Source: a virus
IMG/VR virus record: IMGVR_UViG_3300045009_000924
Location: 1-64,000 of that record
Strand: one strand, 5' to 3'
Length of the DNA stretch: 64,000 nucleotides
Shown: positions 1 to 8,390 of the stretch, piece by piece
How positions within the stretch are numbered: position 1 is the first letter of the stretch
How the letters are laid out: the number at the start of each line of letters is the position of its first letter
Program-made: the position numbers and the translations under genes
Notes under the pieces: model-generated
Databases searched by the model: none
What the model was told of the DNA's origin: nothing
The model's input: only the letters and a program-made list of their open reading frames with translations

Positions 1-1
1 C

Positions 2-88
2 AAACTAAAAGAAAAGTACCGTCTGTTCGAACAGGCAAAATTGAGCAAAGGAATACTCAGGGAGATTCAAGCAAATTTGATGGATTAG
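2..88 (+). CDS. C-terminal fragment of an unidentified protein (cut by window edge)
   Basis: From base 2 one plus-strand frame is open for 28 codons to a TAG at 86-88. The peptide is charged and helical-looking, and it ends in NLMD. Its stop overlaps the stop of the minus-strand glycosyltransferase gene by four bases (TTAG, 85-88), a compact convergent arrangement common in phages. The piece is too short to name. The open frame could be chance, but its composition and the tight junction favour a real gene end. Confidence 0.45.
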   Translation, partial: KLKEKYRLFEQAKLSKGILREIQANLMD

Positions 89-1002
89 GACTTGATTGTT
101 CTATCGGCGAAATTCAACCCGCTGAATTCCTCAAACTCCCGCAACGTCCTCGCGGAACCGAGCGCGCCTTCCCCGATTCGTCGGTCCGTAAATATCGACA
201 AGTACTCCGCTTTGGATGCGGCGTCCAATTCGCCCCACAAAGCGGGGAAGTCAGTCCACACATGATGTCTGCGGGTTTTGTGGAATGGCTGATTGGAATG
301 ATACAAATGCCAGACGTTAGGCGCCAGCGGCATCACCAAATCGAACCCGTGAGTGAACGCCCTGGCCGCGATTAGTGGCTCCTCCCCCCAAAAGGCTATC
401 TTCTTGTTGGGCTTTATGGAAGCGAATTCGCCGAGCGTAAATATGAACCCGCCGGAAACGGAGGCAACGTAACCACACAGCGGTTCGACGTGAACTGCGG
501 TTTGGGACGGAATGAGAGTTTCGGCGAATTGCTCGGGCTTTTCGCGGAAACTTATTCTGGCGTTGCTGAAGTTGTGGTCGTCCCTCGGCATCTCGTTTCC
601 GTGGTCGTCATATCCGTAGTGTGGCGGATATTGACTTATCAATGGTTTGTCTATGCCGAGTTTTTTGTATCGGTCGATTGTTTCAATCAACGTCGAATCC
701 CAACCGCGCGCGAATCGCATGTGCGAATCTATTTGCAGGTAATAGTCTTCGCCGTCGTAAAATTCGTTGGCTATGTATCTCGCGGTCTGCAGACCTATAT
801 TTTGCGGCGCGATGCTCTCGTGGTAACTCACCCGGACCGAAGAACGTTCCGGTTTTGGTCTCTCTGTTTCGCCGGCAAAAAGCAAACAATTGTGGATGCC
901 GAAATGCAGGGGATATTTCCCGGAGGACTTGTCGATTGCGTCGGCTACCGTCTTGGTTAGTTCCCAATCTCTGTATGCCGGTATCTGAATGAATACCGAC
1001 AT
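85..1002 (-). CDS. GlcNAc-type glycosyltransferase
   Basis: This 305-aa protein resembles the GlcNAc glycosyltransferase family (the Skp1-type cytoplasmic GlcNAc transferases, Pfam GlcNAc). The N-terminus has the GT-A-like start IQIPAYRD. A QIDSHMRF block near residues 92-99 occupies the place of the metal and nucleotide-sugar binding DxD motif, followed by WDSTLIETI. Further on are an acidic WGEEPLIAARAFTHGFD region and a His-rich C-terminal part (VWHLYHSNQPFHKTRRHH), both typical of the family. The gene lies at the distal end of the tail cluster, next to fibre and Thr-rich surface protein genes, so I infer it glycosylates a virion or host-surface component. Its base composition is visibly more G+C-rich than the baseplate genes, which hints at separate acquisition. 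It starts at an ATG and overlaps no upstream gene. Confidence 0.75.
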   Translation of the reverse strand: MSVFIQIPAYRDWELTKTVADAIDKSSGKYPLHFGIHNCLLFAGETERPKPERSSVRVSYHESIAPQNIGLQTARYIANEFYDGEDYYLQIDSHMRFARGWDSTLIETIDRYKKLGIDKPLISQYPPHYGYDDHGNEMPRDDHNFSNARISFREKPEQFAETLIPSQTAVHVEPLCGYVASVSGGFIFTLGEFASIKPNKKIAFWGEEPLIAARAFTHGFDLVMPLAPNVWHLYHSNQPFHKTRRHHVWTDFPALWGELDAASKAEYLSIFTDRRIGEGALGSARTLREFEEFSGLNFADRTIKS

Positions 1003-1023
1003 GTCATCGGTTTTCTTTTGTTC

Positions 1024-1263
1024 TCATTTGTCTATCGGACCCCATTTGTCTATCGGACACTTTGCGGCCGCTAGTTTTGTTTTGAGATTCATGAGACATC
1101 CGCATTCTTTGCACTGTTTCGTAGCCCTGAATAATCGGGGGCACTCCTCGCATATCGCCATGCGGCGATTGGCGGTTTCTTCGTCGGCGTAATTATTGGG
1201 ATTGACGACGTCCCAGGGTCTTGTGTTGCCGAGTTTCTTTTTGTATTCCTGCCAAGCAGACAT
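1024..1263 (-). CDS. Small four-cysteine zinc-ribbon-like protein
   Basis: This is a 79-aa protein with a compact cysteine pattern: CEECPRL, then CKECGCLM about 13 residues later, then AKCPIDKW. The spacing suggests one structural zinc site. Small proteins with this arrangement (reminiscent of DUF6171) are common beside tail fibre and glycosyltransferase genes in aquatic phages. No catalytic residues are apparent. The gene ends 21 bases before the glycosyltransferase start and follows the next small gene after two bases, so the three are probably co-transcribed. Its function is unknown. Binding to a glycan-modifying partner would be speculation. Confidence 0.6.
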   Translation of the reverse strand: MSAWQEYKKKLGNTRPWDVVNPNNYADEETANRRMAICEECPRLFRATKQCKECGCLMNLKTKLAAAKCPIDKWGPIDK

Positions 1264-1265
1264 GT

Positions 1266-1508
1266 TTACTCACTCGGAGGAATGAAATTCGTGCCGTCGT
1301 ATTGCCAGCCCGTGCTTGGGCTTACCCGTCCGCGCAAATCGCCCGTGATTTCCACAATTATTGGCTGCGACTGCATACAGGCAATAATCCGCTCCGAGCG
1401 TTCGTGAACTTGGAATATGTGCACATGCCCAACTTCCCCATCTACGACATAAGCAAAAAACTTGTAGTCGTCTGGATTGTCGGCTGCAACTTGGATGATA
1501 TCGCTCAT
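1266..1508 (-). CDS. Hypothetical 80-aa protein, tail-region accessory
   Basis: This is a small acidic protein of 80 residues with no membrane segment. The N-terminal half is beta-rich (YKFFAYVVDGEVGHVHIFQVHE). The C-terminus ends in TGWQYDGTNFIPPSE, a GWxYDGxxFxxP-type ending seen in small proteins next to phage tail fibre genes, some of which act as tail assembly helpers. The start is well supported: on the minus strand AGGAG lies a few bases upstream of the ATG. It sits between the FnIII/Thr-rich gene and the zinc-ribbon gene. The role is not established. Confidence 0.55.
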   Translation of the reverse strand: MSDIIQVAADNPDDYKFFAYVVDGEVGHVHIFQVHERSERIIACMQSQPIIVEITGDLRGRVSPSTGWQYDGTNFIPPSE

Positions 1509-1550
1509 GTTTTGTTCTCCTGAAGTGTTCGTATTTACAACGTCAAAATA

Positions 1551-2258
1551 CTAGCAATACGGCGGACCGCACTCGACGCAGAATAGGAAGCACGCCAACG
1601 ATGGACATCCAGCCTTGTCGTATTGTTGATAACGGGTCGCTTCACAACACCCGCAAATTCCAAACGGATTGTCGTAAGCCTCAATGACCGGACCAGGGCT
1701 GTAACCCTCCAAAGAACTGCAGTTACCGTCGCAAACCGGCGGCGGCAGTGTTGTGGTCGTCGTAGTGGTCGGCGCAGCAGTAGTGGTAGTGGTAGTGGTA
1801 GTGGTCGGCGCAGCAGTAGTGGTAGTGGTAGTGGTCGGCGCAGCAGTAGTGGTAGTGGTAGTGGTAGTGGTCGGCGCAGCAGTAGTGGTAGTGGTAGTGG
1901 GCGCAGCAGTAGTGGTAGTGGTAGTGGGCGCAGCAGTAGTGGTAGTAGTAGTGGGGGCAACTGGTGTCACACACGCCTGCGCGGAAGAATCCGAATTCAC
2001 CCCGTACGGAGTTTCCAGAGCGACAGTGAAACAGTATTGCGTACCATTGGACAGACCCGTAACCGTGATTGAGTTACAGGGGGAAGAACACGTTCCAGAT
2101 ACGGCACCCGCAGTCGCCCGATACGTTCCCGAATTGTTTTTGCCGCGATACGTGGACTCGGTGAACGATACAGTCGCCTGACCGTTGCCCGCAGAAGCAC
2201 CGCCAATGGTCGGCGTCGTCGGCTTCTTGCCCTGGCTAGATGTATTGCCCGGAATCAC
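1551..2258 (-). CDS. FnIII domain, Thr-rich stalk and Cys-rich head protein
   Basis: The protein has 235 aa in three parts. Residues ~15-100 form a fibronectin type III-like beta sandwich (ATVSFTES ... ITVTGLSNGTQYCFTVAL). Residues ~101-170 are a low-complexity stalk of TTTTTTAAP-type units. Residues ~171-235 are a compact domain with about a dozen cysteines (CDGNC ... ICGCC ... CVECGPPYC), probably disulfide- or metal-stabilised. The start is GTG at 2256-2258, which overlaps the TGA of the upstream fibre gene (GTGA), so translation is likely coupled. I infer a decoration or receptor-contact protein on the fibre or baseplate tip. Mucin-like Thr runs could be glycosylation targets of the adjacent glycosyltransferase; this is inference only. 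Confidence 0.65.
   Translation of the reverse strand: MIPGNTSSQGKKPTTPTIGGASAGNGQATVSFTESTYRGKNNSGTYRATAGAVSGTCSSPCNSITVTGLSNGTQYCFTVALETPYGVNSDSSAQACVTPVAPTTTTTTAAPTTTTTTAAPTTTTTTAAPTTTTTTTTTAAPTTTTTTTAAPTTTTTTTTTAAPTTTTTTTLPPPVCDGNCSSLEGYSPGPVIEAYDNPFGICGCCEATRYQQYDKAGCPSLACFLFCVECGPPYC
1750..1955. repeat. Triplet-rich minisatellite encoding Thr/Ala-Pro stalk
   Basis: The sequence is an array of GTAGTGGTA-type hexamers interrupted by a GGCGCAGCAG unit. It gives runs of five to nine threonines separated by AAP on the minus strand. Unit lengths differ between copies, as expected from slippage, so the stalk is likely to vary in length between related phages. Confidence 0.9.
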
Positions 2259-3010
2259 GAGGCACTCAAATCACCCATCAGCATCCAGACGTTCGTATCG
2301 GCGCACTTCAGGAGTGTCGCCGACGAATACTGCGCCCTCAAGAATTTGCCCGGAGTGGCATAGATGAATACGGCGCCAGATTCCCCGACAACTTCCAAAG
2401 TGCCCGACCCGTATCTGATGATATGAATTTGCGCGCCTTCGGGAAAATTTGCGGTGTCCTGCAAGGGAACCGTGATGGTTCTGTTGCTTGACGAATTCAT
2501 TTTGATGAATTTGTTTTTGTCGGTCAATACAAGCGAATAATTGGCGGTTTTCATGTTGATTGTGGCATCTGCCAGTTTGCCCAATTCAATCGCCGCCGCC
2601 GCGTTGATGTCGGCGTTGACGATTGCGCCGTCGGCGATTTTCGCCGATGTCACGGCGCTGTCGGCGATTTTCGCCGATGTCACGGCACTGTTGGCGATTT
2701 TTGCAGTTGTCACAGCATTATCTTCAACCGTAAACTGGTCAGCCGATTGCCATTGTGACCCGTTGTAATATTGAATTTGGTTTAATGGCGTTGTGCCATC
2801 TGACTGATACTGTACGAAACACACCATTCCCGGAGAAAGAGACGGTTTTCCACTACCCCCAACAGAAATGGGCACCCCATCACCAAATGCAGAATCCCTT
2901 GCTGACGCTGTTAAAAATTTCATGATTACCTGAGACATGAAATAGCCATTTACGTCATCAGCAGAAAGAACGTCCCCCTGAATAAATAATTTTGTACCCA
3001 AACCCGGCAT
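2255..3010 (-). CDS. Tail fibre / fibre-tip protein
   Basis: This 251-aa fibre-like protein has an N-terminal attachment region with DVLSADDVNGYFMSQVI. A central stretch of three ten-residue repeats follows (AVTTAKIANS, AVTSAKIADS, AVTSAKIADG), the [ST]AKIADxAV repeat common in trimeric phage fibres. The C-terminal beta-rich domain (KMNSSSNRTITVP ... NVWMLMGDLSAS) resembles fibre tips that end in W-x-L-x-GDL. It lies directly downstream of the gpI-like baseplate gene, the usual position for a fibre. The G+C content rises towards the 3' end of the gene. The short length suggests it is one segment of a longer, multi-protein fibre. Confidence 0.75.
   Translation of the reverse strand: MPGLGTKLFIQGDVLSADDVNGYFMSQVIMKFLTASARDSAFGDGVPISVGGSGKPSLSPGMVCFVQYQSDGTTPLNQIQYYNGSQWQSADQFTVEDNAVTTAKIANSAVTSAKIADSAVTSAKIADGAIVNADINAAAAIELGKLADATINMKTANYSLVLTDKNKFIKMNSSSNRTITVPLQDTANFPEGAQIHIIRYGSGTLEVVGESGAVFIYATPGKFLRAQYSSATLLKCADTNVWMLMGDLSAS
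2625..2714. repeat. Three tandem 30-bp repeats in fibre gene
   Basis: Three head-to-tail 30-base units begin at 2625, 2655 and 2685. The first two are almost identical and the third is diverged. They encode the ten-residue fibre repeat. Confidence 0.9.
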
Positions 3011-3043
3011 ATATTCTCCTAATCAATTTTACTAGTCACGTTA

Positions 3044-4267
3044 TTAATCTAATGGAAAGTTTGAGCCGATAACACCGAGGGATATGTCGTCAAGTGTAAA
3101 TAAAAAAATATTCTCTGTTGTGTGAGTTATTTTATATCCCATTGGTCTTGCTTTTTCTATGGCGCGAAGAACCAAAGAACTTGAATCTCCAGCATTTGCG
3201 ACATCAAGTGTCTCATTCGTCAAAGTTTTTATACTAATAGAAAAAGGGTCACCACCAAAATATGGTGTCAAAGCCACTACACGAGTTGACGGTTCCCCAT
3301 TTTTCGTTTTTATTAATACTTGCCTAGCTGAATCAATCATTGCTTCCCTGGTGCCACCATTGCTTCCATAACGCCTAGTCCTCAACTGCCATTCAATAAA
3401 GTCCCTAGATAAAAAATGATTATCAAAATAATAACTACCGTTGTCGCTTTGGATATTTTTGATAACATTCTCACCAGTAAATTGAGAAATCCAAGGAACA
3501 TATTCATCTCTAACTTTTGACACGTCAACAAGAGAACTTTCTGTCCAGTAATCTGAAATCCATTCGGGATTTTTTAGCTCTTCTATTTCAAATCCATACA
3601 TTGCGCCGTATTCAATTCTTGTGTCACCGATAGAATGTGTAAGAGCATCTATAAATTTAAAAAATGGAAATGACGGAGCAGAAGATTGAGAATCAAATTC
3701 CCAATAAAAATCTGAAAGATATCTTCTTATTAATCCAATAATAGGATTATTATTAAAAGCTAAATCATGAATAAGATGAGGACATGTAAAAAATATCGGT
3801 CGCTGTGAATGTCCTGATATTGTTAATTCTATTGTTGCTGTATGATTTGTGTCGTCGTCTTCAACTGTAGCAATATTTGACTGAATAGCATTGTATTTTC
3901 CACTTGATAAAAATTGCTCGTTTGGCTGAACTGAGGAATCATTATCTATATATAATTTGCACGATGTTGAAATTTGGGAATCGCATTTAATTTTTGAATT
4001 AAAGGACAAAACTCTACCGTTATCGCTCAAAAACAAATCTACATTTTGAAGTTTTATTGTTACCGGATTAATATTCGCCGGGTAAACGGCAATCACATAT
4101 CTAGACGAAACAACAAAATCAGTTGAAATTAATTCAGAGGTAACAGTATTTTGTCCCGATACAGCAGTCCATGAAGTTGACAAATCAGCAACCAAAACGT
4201 TATTGTTGGCTTCATCATAATTCAACAATGCATCATTGTTCGGCAATAAATTAAATACTACAGGCAT
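3044..4267 (-). CDS. Baseplate/tail protein I-like (gpI family)
   Basis: This is a 407-aa protein. The N-terminal ~190 residues are beta-rich and unrecognised. From about residue 200 the sequence looks like phage tail protein I: FPFFKFIDALTHSIGD, DEYVPWISQFTGENV, then WQLRTRRYGSNGGTREAMIDSARQVL, with a closing beta region (VALTPYFGGDPF). In P2-like baseplates gpI sits next to gpJ and links the wedge to the fibre, which matches the gene order here (gp25, gpJ, gpI, fibre). It is immediately adjacent to gpJ. The long N-terminal extension relative to P2 gpI (about 176 aa) suggests an added carbohydrate-binding-like domain. Confidence 0.75.
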   Translation of the reverse strand: MPVVFNLLPNNDALLNYDEANNNVLVADLSTSWTAVSGQNTVTSELISTDFVVSSRYVIAVYPANINPVTIKLQNVDLFLSDNGRVLSFNSKIKCDSQISTSCKLYIDNDSSVQPNEQFLSSGKYNAIQSNIATVEDDDTNHTATIELTISGHSQRPIFFTCPHLIHDLAFNNNPIIGLIRRYLSDFYWEFDSQSSAPSFPFFKFIDALTHSIGDTRIEYGAMYGFEIEELKNPEWISDYWTESSLVDVSKVRDEYVPWISQFTGENVIKNIQSDNGSYYFDNHFLSRDFIEWQLRTRRYGSNGGTREAMIDSARQVLIKTKNGEPSTRVVALTPYFGGDPFSISIKTLTNETLDVANAGDSSSLVLRAIEKARPMGYKITHTTENIFLFTLDDISLGVIGSNFPLD

Positions 4268-5734
4268 TTATTCCACATCCCAAACATTAAATGTCAAATT
4301 AAGATTTTCTGCTGCGATTATTGGAAGTGTTCCTTTATTAAGAAATAACAAATCGTCTCCATGTTTTGGCAACCAACCTTTACCAACTGAAGAAATAATT
4401 ATGTCATCAACATAAACAACCCCAGGAGTAGAAGCAATAAGCGAAATTATTTGATTTTTTCTAACTCTGTCTAATGCAAACGGATAATTATTTGGGCTTA
4501 AATAATCAATCAGTATGTTTTGAATAGAAATTTCAACTTCATCCACATCATAACTTTCGTCAACCACTACTGTTCCCTGTATATTGAAAGTTACCAATGT
4601 TGGGTTAAGTATTTCAAATGTTAAACCAGCAACTGATTTTGAGCGAACATCTGAAAGAATTTGACTCTTTTGTAAATTTGTTAAAAAATCATTTAATCCA
4701 TAAGCAAAAATAACAACATATCCAGCTGCCTCCACCCCAGCATATGCAGAAGCTGTAACGCTTGTGCTTGCAGTGTTTGCTGCAACTTTATTGAATGAAA
4801 AAGTCGTATCTCCAGTAGCAACAATTTCATGAGTTCCATTAAATGTTGCACTAGCCGAGTTTCCAAAAATTGTTATATCAACAACGTCGCCCACTACATA
4901 AAGATGATTTTCTTCTGTGTTTACAGTTGCAAGATTGTTATTTAAAAAGATTGTGTCTATGCCAAATTCTCTATTTACTGTTATATTTTTTGTTTCTGCT
5001 TGACTATTTTTTGTCAAATCATAAGTTTTTACTCTACTAATAATGTCCGGATATGAAGTCAAAAGATATGCATCAACCTGGCTATCTTTCGTTAGGGCAG
5101 ACGTCAAAGAGCGAAGATACGTTGCCGATTTTGACAAATAATCTTCATCCGTATCAGCATTTATTCCGTTTAAAAAATTATTTGGAGTATTTGTTATACA
5201 TGATTGAATAGACAAACCAGAGGAAATAATCTTTAACTGTAAATTATCATTAATTGGTGGAACAATCCCGCCCTGAAGGCAAACAAGAGTTGTGGATGCA
5301 GATGGATAATTTTGTGTTATTTCTAAATCAACTTCGTCTATTTCAAGCATTTCTGTTGTTAGAAATGCAATTTCAATTAACTCATCTTCAAATGTTGTCT
5401 CATAACTAAAAACTGTACCTGCTGGAATTATTCCACCGGCATATGTATTTAGCGTTATGGTTGCGTCAACAACAGCTGGAACAGATTCTTGCCGTGAATA
5501 TCCAAAAATTGAAATTATCCCAGCCATTAATCTATTGGGAAGTCTGTTTATCGCAGCAATATTTAGTGAAGAAATATAAGCCATTGCCTGAAATATTGCA
5601 TCTTCCGGCGTTCCTGTTCTTAAATTGAATTCCGGAAGAGCCAATCGCGCAATTTCCAGAGCGTCCCTATATATATCTCCCGGCTCTTTGTCAAAAATTT
5701 TCAAATTGATATATTCTGCAAAATCTGATGGCAT
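4268..5734 (-). CDS. Baseplate wedge protein, gpJ/gp6 family
   Basis: A 488-aa baseplate J-like protein. Family features are the N-terminal YRDALEIARLALPEFNLRTG and SSLNIAAINRLPNRLMAG, the central NADTDEDYLSKSATYLRSL block (residues ~190-210), and a C-terminal VRKNQIISLIASTPGVVYVDDI segment. It polymerises around the hub with gp25-like and gpI-like partners. Residues ~250-325 hold an inserted beta module (HLYVVGDVVDITI ... SATFNGTHEIVATGDTTFSF) that resembles the Ig-like modules scattered through phage structural proteins. The gene abuts gpI with no gap and follows gp25 closely, in standard P2/T4 baseplate order. Confidence 0.88.
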   Translation of the reverse strand: MPSDFAEYINLKIFDKEPGDIYRDALEIARLALPEFNLRTGTPEDAIFQAMAYISSLNIAAINRLPNRLMAGIISIFGYSRQESVPAVVDATITLNTYAGGIIPAGTVFSYETTFEDELIEIAFLTTEMLEIDEVDLEITQNYPSASTTLVCLQGGIVPPINDNLQLKIISSGLSIQSCITNTPNNFLNGINADTDEDYLSKSATYLRSLTSALTKDSQVDAYLLTSYPDIISRVKTYDLTKNSQAETKNITVNREFGIDTIFLNNNLATVNTEENHLYVVGDVVDITIFGNSASATFNGTHEIVATGDTTFSFNKVAANTASTSVTASAYAGVEAAGYVVIFAYGLNDFLTNLQKSQILSDVRSKSVAGLTFEILNPTLVTFNIQGTVVVDESYDVDEVEISIQNILIDYLSPNNYPFALDRVRKNQIISLIASTPGVVYVDDIIISSVGKGWLPKHGDDLLFLNKGTLPIIAAENLNLTFNVWDVE

Positions 5735-5737
5735 AGT

Positions 5738-6037
5738 TTATTGTCTTTCTATTTCGAATGAAAATGAAATGTTTACTTTTGAATCTATACTTTCCGACGT
5801 TGATATATCAATTATCCGAATCTCCGGAACGTATCTGGCCGCATTTAATATAAACAAACCTTTATCTATTGTTCTAAAAACTGGGTCATATGAACCAAAT
5901 TGCGGAGTCATTGGATGTGTTAGTGGTTCCGTAAGTATCGAAATTGACAAAAGTTGTGAGTAGTATTCGTAACTCCCTTCCGGTAATTTTTTTAACCCAG
6001 TTGAGTCAAATTTTAATGGAAATTGAATCATGTCCAT
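5738..6037 (-). CDS. Baseplate wedge subunit gp25/gpW-like
   Basis: This 99-aa protein has the size and shape of the T4 gp25 / P2 gpW baseplate family (IraD/Gp25-like fold). The central LTHPMTPQFGSYDPVF corresponds to the family R-x-x-PxFG segment, though the arginine commonly found before the loop is not conserved here. The C-terminus (VNISFSFEIERQ) matches the terminal beta strand. Its position directly before gpJ strongly supports the call. Despite the old lysozyme name, no catalytic function is implied. Confidence 0.75.
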   Translation of the reverse strand: MDMIQFPLKFDSTGLKKLPEGSYEYYSQLLSISILTEPLTHPMTPQFGSYDPVFRTIDKGLFILNAARYVPEIRIIDISTSESIDSKVNISFSFEIERQ

Positions 6038-6042
6038 AACTG

Positions 6043-6447
6043 TTAATCCGTTTGTTTAAAAGATTGAAGATTTATATTTCCTAGCTGTAAAGCAGAACGC
6101 AAAGAATTTATTTGGTTTTGCAGTTGGTCAATAAGCAAGTTAAATTTTTCTTTACCAGCAAATGTATCCTTTTTTAATTTTTCTGTTCCAAACACAATAA
6201 TTTCTTTGAAAAATTCATCTGTAAAAGTACACACAGCAGAATCACCAAATGACAGTTTATTTCTTGTTGTCGTTCCTATTGGCAATACAGGGCCGAATGA
6301 AACATTTATTTCGTGTATTAGTACGGTCACCCTCCCAACAGAATCAACACTTTCGACTGTACATGAATAAAATCTTCCGGGTTGCAGCGGATGCGACGAA
6401 GCTTTATCTGTAGAAATAATATCTGGTCTTTTATTTTTTAATGACAT
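6043..6447 (-). CDS. Small OB-fold baseplate protein (gpV/gp5-like N-domain)
   Basis: The protein has 134 aa. Residues ~20-90 read as an OB-fold: GRFYSCTVESVDSVGRVTVLI, FGPVLPIGTTTRNKLSFGDSAVCTF. This resembles the N-terminal domain of spike proteins (P2 gpV, T4 gp5). The C-terminal ~45 residues form a short helix (LLIDQLQNQINSLRSALQLG) rather than a beta-helical needle or PAAR tip. It lies between hub and gp25 genes, the usual place for the spike. I see no separate PAAR gene in the window. It may form the hub centre with a missing or unrecognised tip. Confidence 0.6.
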   Translation of the reverse strand: MSLKNKRPDIISTDKASSHPLQPGRFYSCTVESVDSVGRVTVLIHEINVSFGPVLPIGTTTRNKLSFGDSAVCTFTDEFFKEIIVFGTEKLKKDTFAGKEKFNLLIDQLQNQINSLRSALQLGNINLQSFKQTD

Positions 6448-6479
6448 CTATTTACACTCCCAACCTACTAACAATTTTA

Positions 6480-8390
6480 CTAAATCCATAGTGAATCCGA
6501 ACCCCCGGGGGTATTTGGTATTGTTCCCAACCCACCCACTGAATTTGCATATTGCGGAAACCTGTGTTTTAAAACAAGCGTTTGCTGCAATGAAATTAAT
6601 TTTGCATAATCTCTTGCATTTCTAATTGCGTCCTTTTTGGTTGTTCCACGAAGAACCCCAAGATGTTTTCCCGAACCCTCATACCCACCAGCATTCCAAA
6701 ATTTTTGCTCCACCTCTTGAAGTGAATTTTCTAAAGTTACAGCAACGTTGTTTTGAGTGTAGATTAGTGGCAAAAGAATTGCCCTATATTCACTGCCATA
6801 CGGTTCCGTAATTGTGTAGGAATAAATTGTTTTTGGATTTTCGTTTCCATCCGGCAGAACTGGTCTGGTATATAAATCTAAATTGCCGGCATAGATAAGA
6901 CTATTTCTATCCCCAGTGCTTTTTTCTGTAATTTTGTCGTTTGTTATTAAATTTATAAAGGCTGGATAAGCAATTGTCAAATCAGCATATTCCATTCTGG
7001 GATATCTGTCTAATTGACCGGCGGCTTGTGGAAATGGAAATAGTCTTGCGTCTTGTCTTATTCCAGATTGTGATTGCCCTGCAGAATTTCTTGTTTTATC
7101 CTGAACAGCTCTTACTGAAATTTCCGTGTCTGCATATGTTTGTATATATCTGATTCCGACTGGCAATTCTTTCTTTTTGTATTTTTCTTCATCTCTTTGT
7201 TGTGTTCTAAATGTTACGCTAACCGGGTCTGGGGCCATTTCATTGTAACTAACACTGTCAATCAAATAGTATCCAGACATCCACGGTATGTTTCCAACAT
7301 ATGCGGTCATTCCTGGACGTATTTGTGTTCCGTTTATTCTTTCGACAGTGCAACTTCCGTCAGCTTCGCGAGGGTCGTTGTCAGATTTTGTTATTGATGG
7401 ATGTTCTGTTAAATTGAAAATTCCCTCTCTGCCAATATAATTTTCTCCGCTATTTGGAAACTGCAAAGATATAAAACGAACAGTCTTATTTACTGTTTCT
7501 TTTTTTACTTCTGTTACTGTTTTGTAAATTGGAGAATTTTTTCCCTTATCTTCTTCGTATCCAATAAGAACTTTTTTGGTTACTTTTTTGTTTTTTGTTT
7601 TTGGGATAACCATTGAATTATTTCCCCACTTGTCAATAAGCCATTCTTCTGAACCAAAAATTAAAAGACCGTCAACTTCAAACAAAACAAATTTTGCATC
7701 GTCTGATAATCTTTTCATTATGTCCCACAGGGAGTCGGCTTGCTTGTTTCCAGAAGATTTTACTTGTTGTGATTTTGATGTTTGCTGCCCATAAAATGCA
7801 AGACCAAATTTTGCTGCAGCGTTTCTAACGAACTCTGTTCCAGTTCCCTTTATGGATGATGCACTTTTTCTGTCTCGTTTCATTTGCTGTATTGCTTTTG
7901 TATAACACTTAATTGAAAAATTCGGACTCATTCCCGGACCCTGGGAAACTGTCACGTTAGCTATTTCAAAAAGTTGTTGAACAAAAACGATGTTTGGTTC
8001 GTATGGTTGAATTCTGCCAAGTGTTTGAGTTTGATAAATGACATCTCTTGTCAACGTAAAATAATTCTTTTCCGCCATTTGTAAATTTGGGTCAACTATT
8101 TCAAAAGAAAGTTCAGAAGCCAAATCCATTGTGTAGCTGACGCTTATTCTTGTTGCAAGCGATGATACATCGGTAAATGCTTTATTCGGAAGATTTGGCA
8201 AATCAGCGATAAGTATTTTTCTTTCGTATGGCCCCCTGTTTTGTTTTGCCATTTGCCACTCGGAAAATGAAATATTTTGAACGTTTCTTCCGCTCATTGC
8301 TGTTTGTGTTTTATTTTTCCCTTGTTCGGCAAATTGTCTTCTTATTTCCAATATTTTGTCCCATGAATCTGCTGACGGCATAAAAATCAC
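6480..8390 (-). CDS. Baseplate hub protein (gpD/gp27-like late control D family)
   Basis: At 636 aa this is large for a hub protein. The N-terminal part has hub-type segments (RISVSYTMDLASELSFEIVDP, here abbreviated; TLGRIQPYEPN; IANVTVSQGPG) and FVRNAAAKFGLAFYGQQ with DSLWDIMKRLSDDAKFVLFEVDG. These match the paired tube-like beta domains of P2 gpD and T4 gp27. A C-terminal extension of ~200 residues after the hub domain carries FPFPQAAGQLDRYPRMEYADL and is unassigned. The first codon is GTG at 8388-8390, overlapping the previous stop as GTGA; an in-frame ATG lies nine bases later. It forms the socket between tube and spike. Confidence 0.75.
   Translation of the reverse strand: MIFMPSADSWDKILEIRRQFAEQGKNKTQTAMSGRNVQNISFSEWQMAKQNRGPYERKILIADLPNLPNKAFTDVSSLATRISVSYTMDLASELSFEIVDPNLQMAEKNYFTLTRDVIYQTQTLGRIQPYEPNIVFVQQLFEIANVTVSQGPGMSPNFSIKCYTKAIQQMKRDRKSASSIKGTGTEFVRNAAAKFGLAFYGQQTSKSQQVKSSGNKQADSLWDIMKRLSDDAKFVLFEVDGLLIFGSEEWLIDKWGNNSMVIPKTKNKKVTKKVLIGYEEDKGKNSPIYKTVTEVKKETVNKTVRFISLQFPNSGENYIGREGIFNLTEHPSITKSDNDPREADGSCTVERINGTQIRPGMTAYVGNIPWMSGYYLIDSVSYNEMAPDPVSVTFRTQQRDEEKYKKKELPVGIRYIQTYADTEISVRAVQDKTRNSAGQSQSGIRQDARLFPFPQAAGQLDRYPRMEYADLTIAYPAFINLITNDKITEKSTGDRNSLIYAGNLDLYTRPVLPDGNENPKTIYSYTITEPYGSEYRAILLPLIYTQNNVAVTLENSLQEVEQKFWNAGGYEGSGKHLGVLRGTTKKDAIRNARDYAKLISLQQTLVLKHRFPQYANSVGGLGTIPNTPGGSDSLWI

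Noticed and set aside
1623-2181. Plus-strand open frames rich in Gly/Ser or Val opposite the Thr-rich repeat
   Set aside because: They are translations of the same triplet repeat on the wrong strand and overlap the well-supported FnIII gene.
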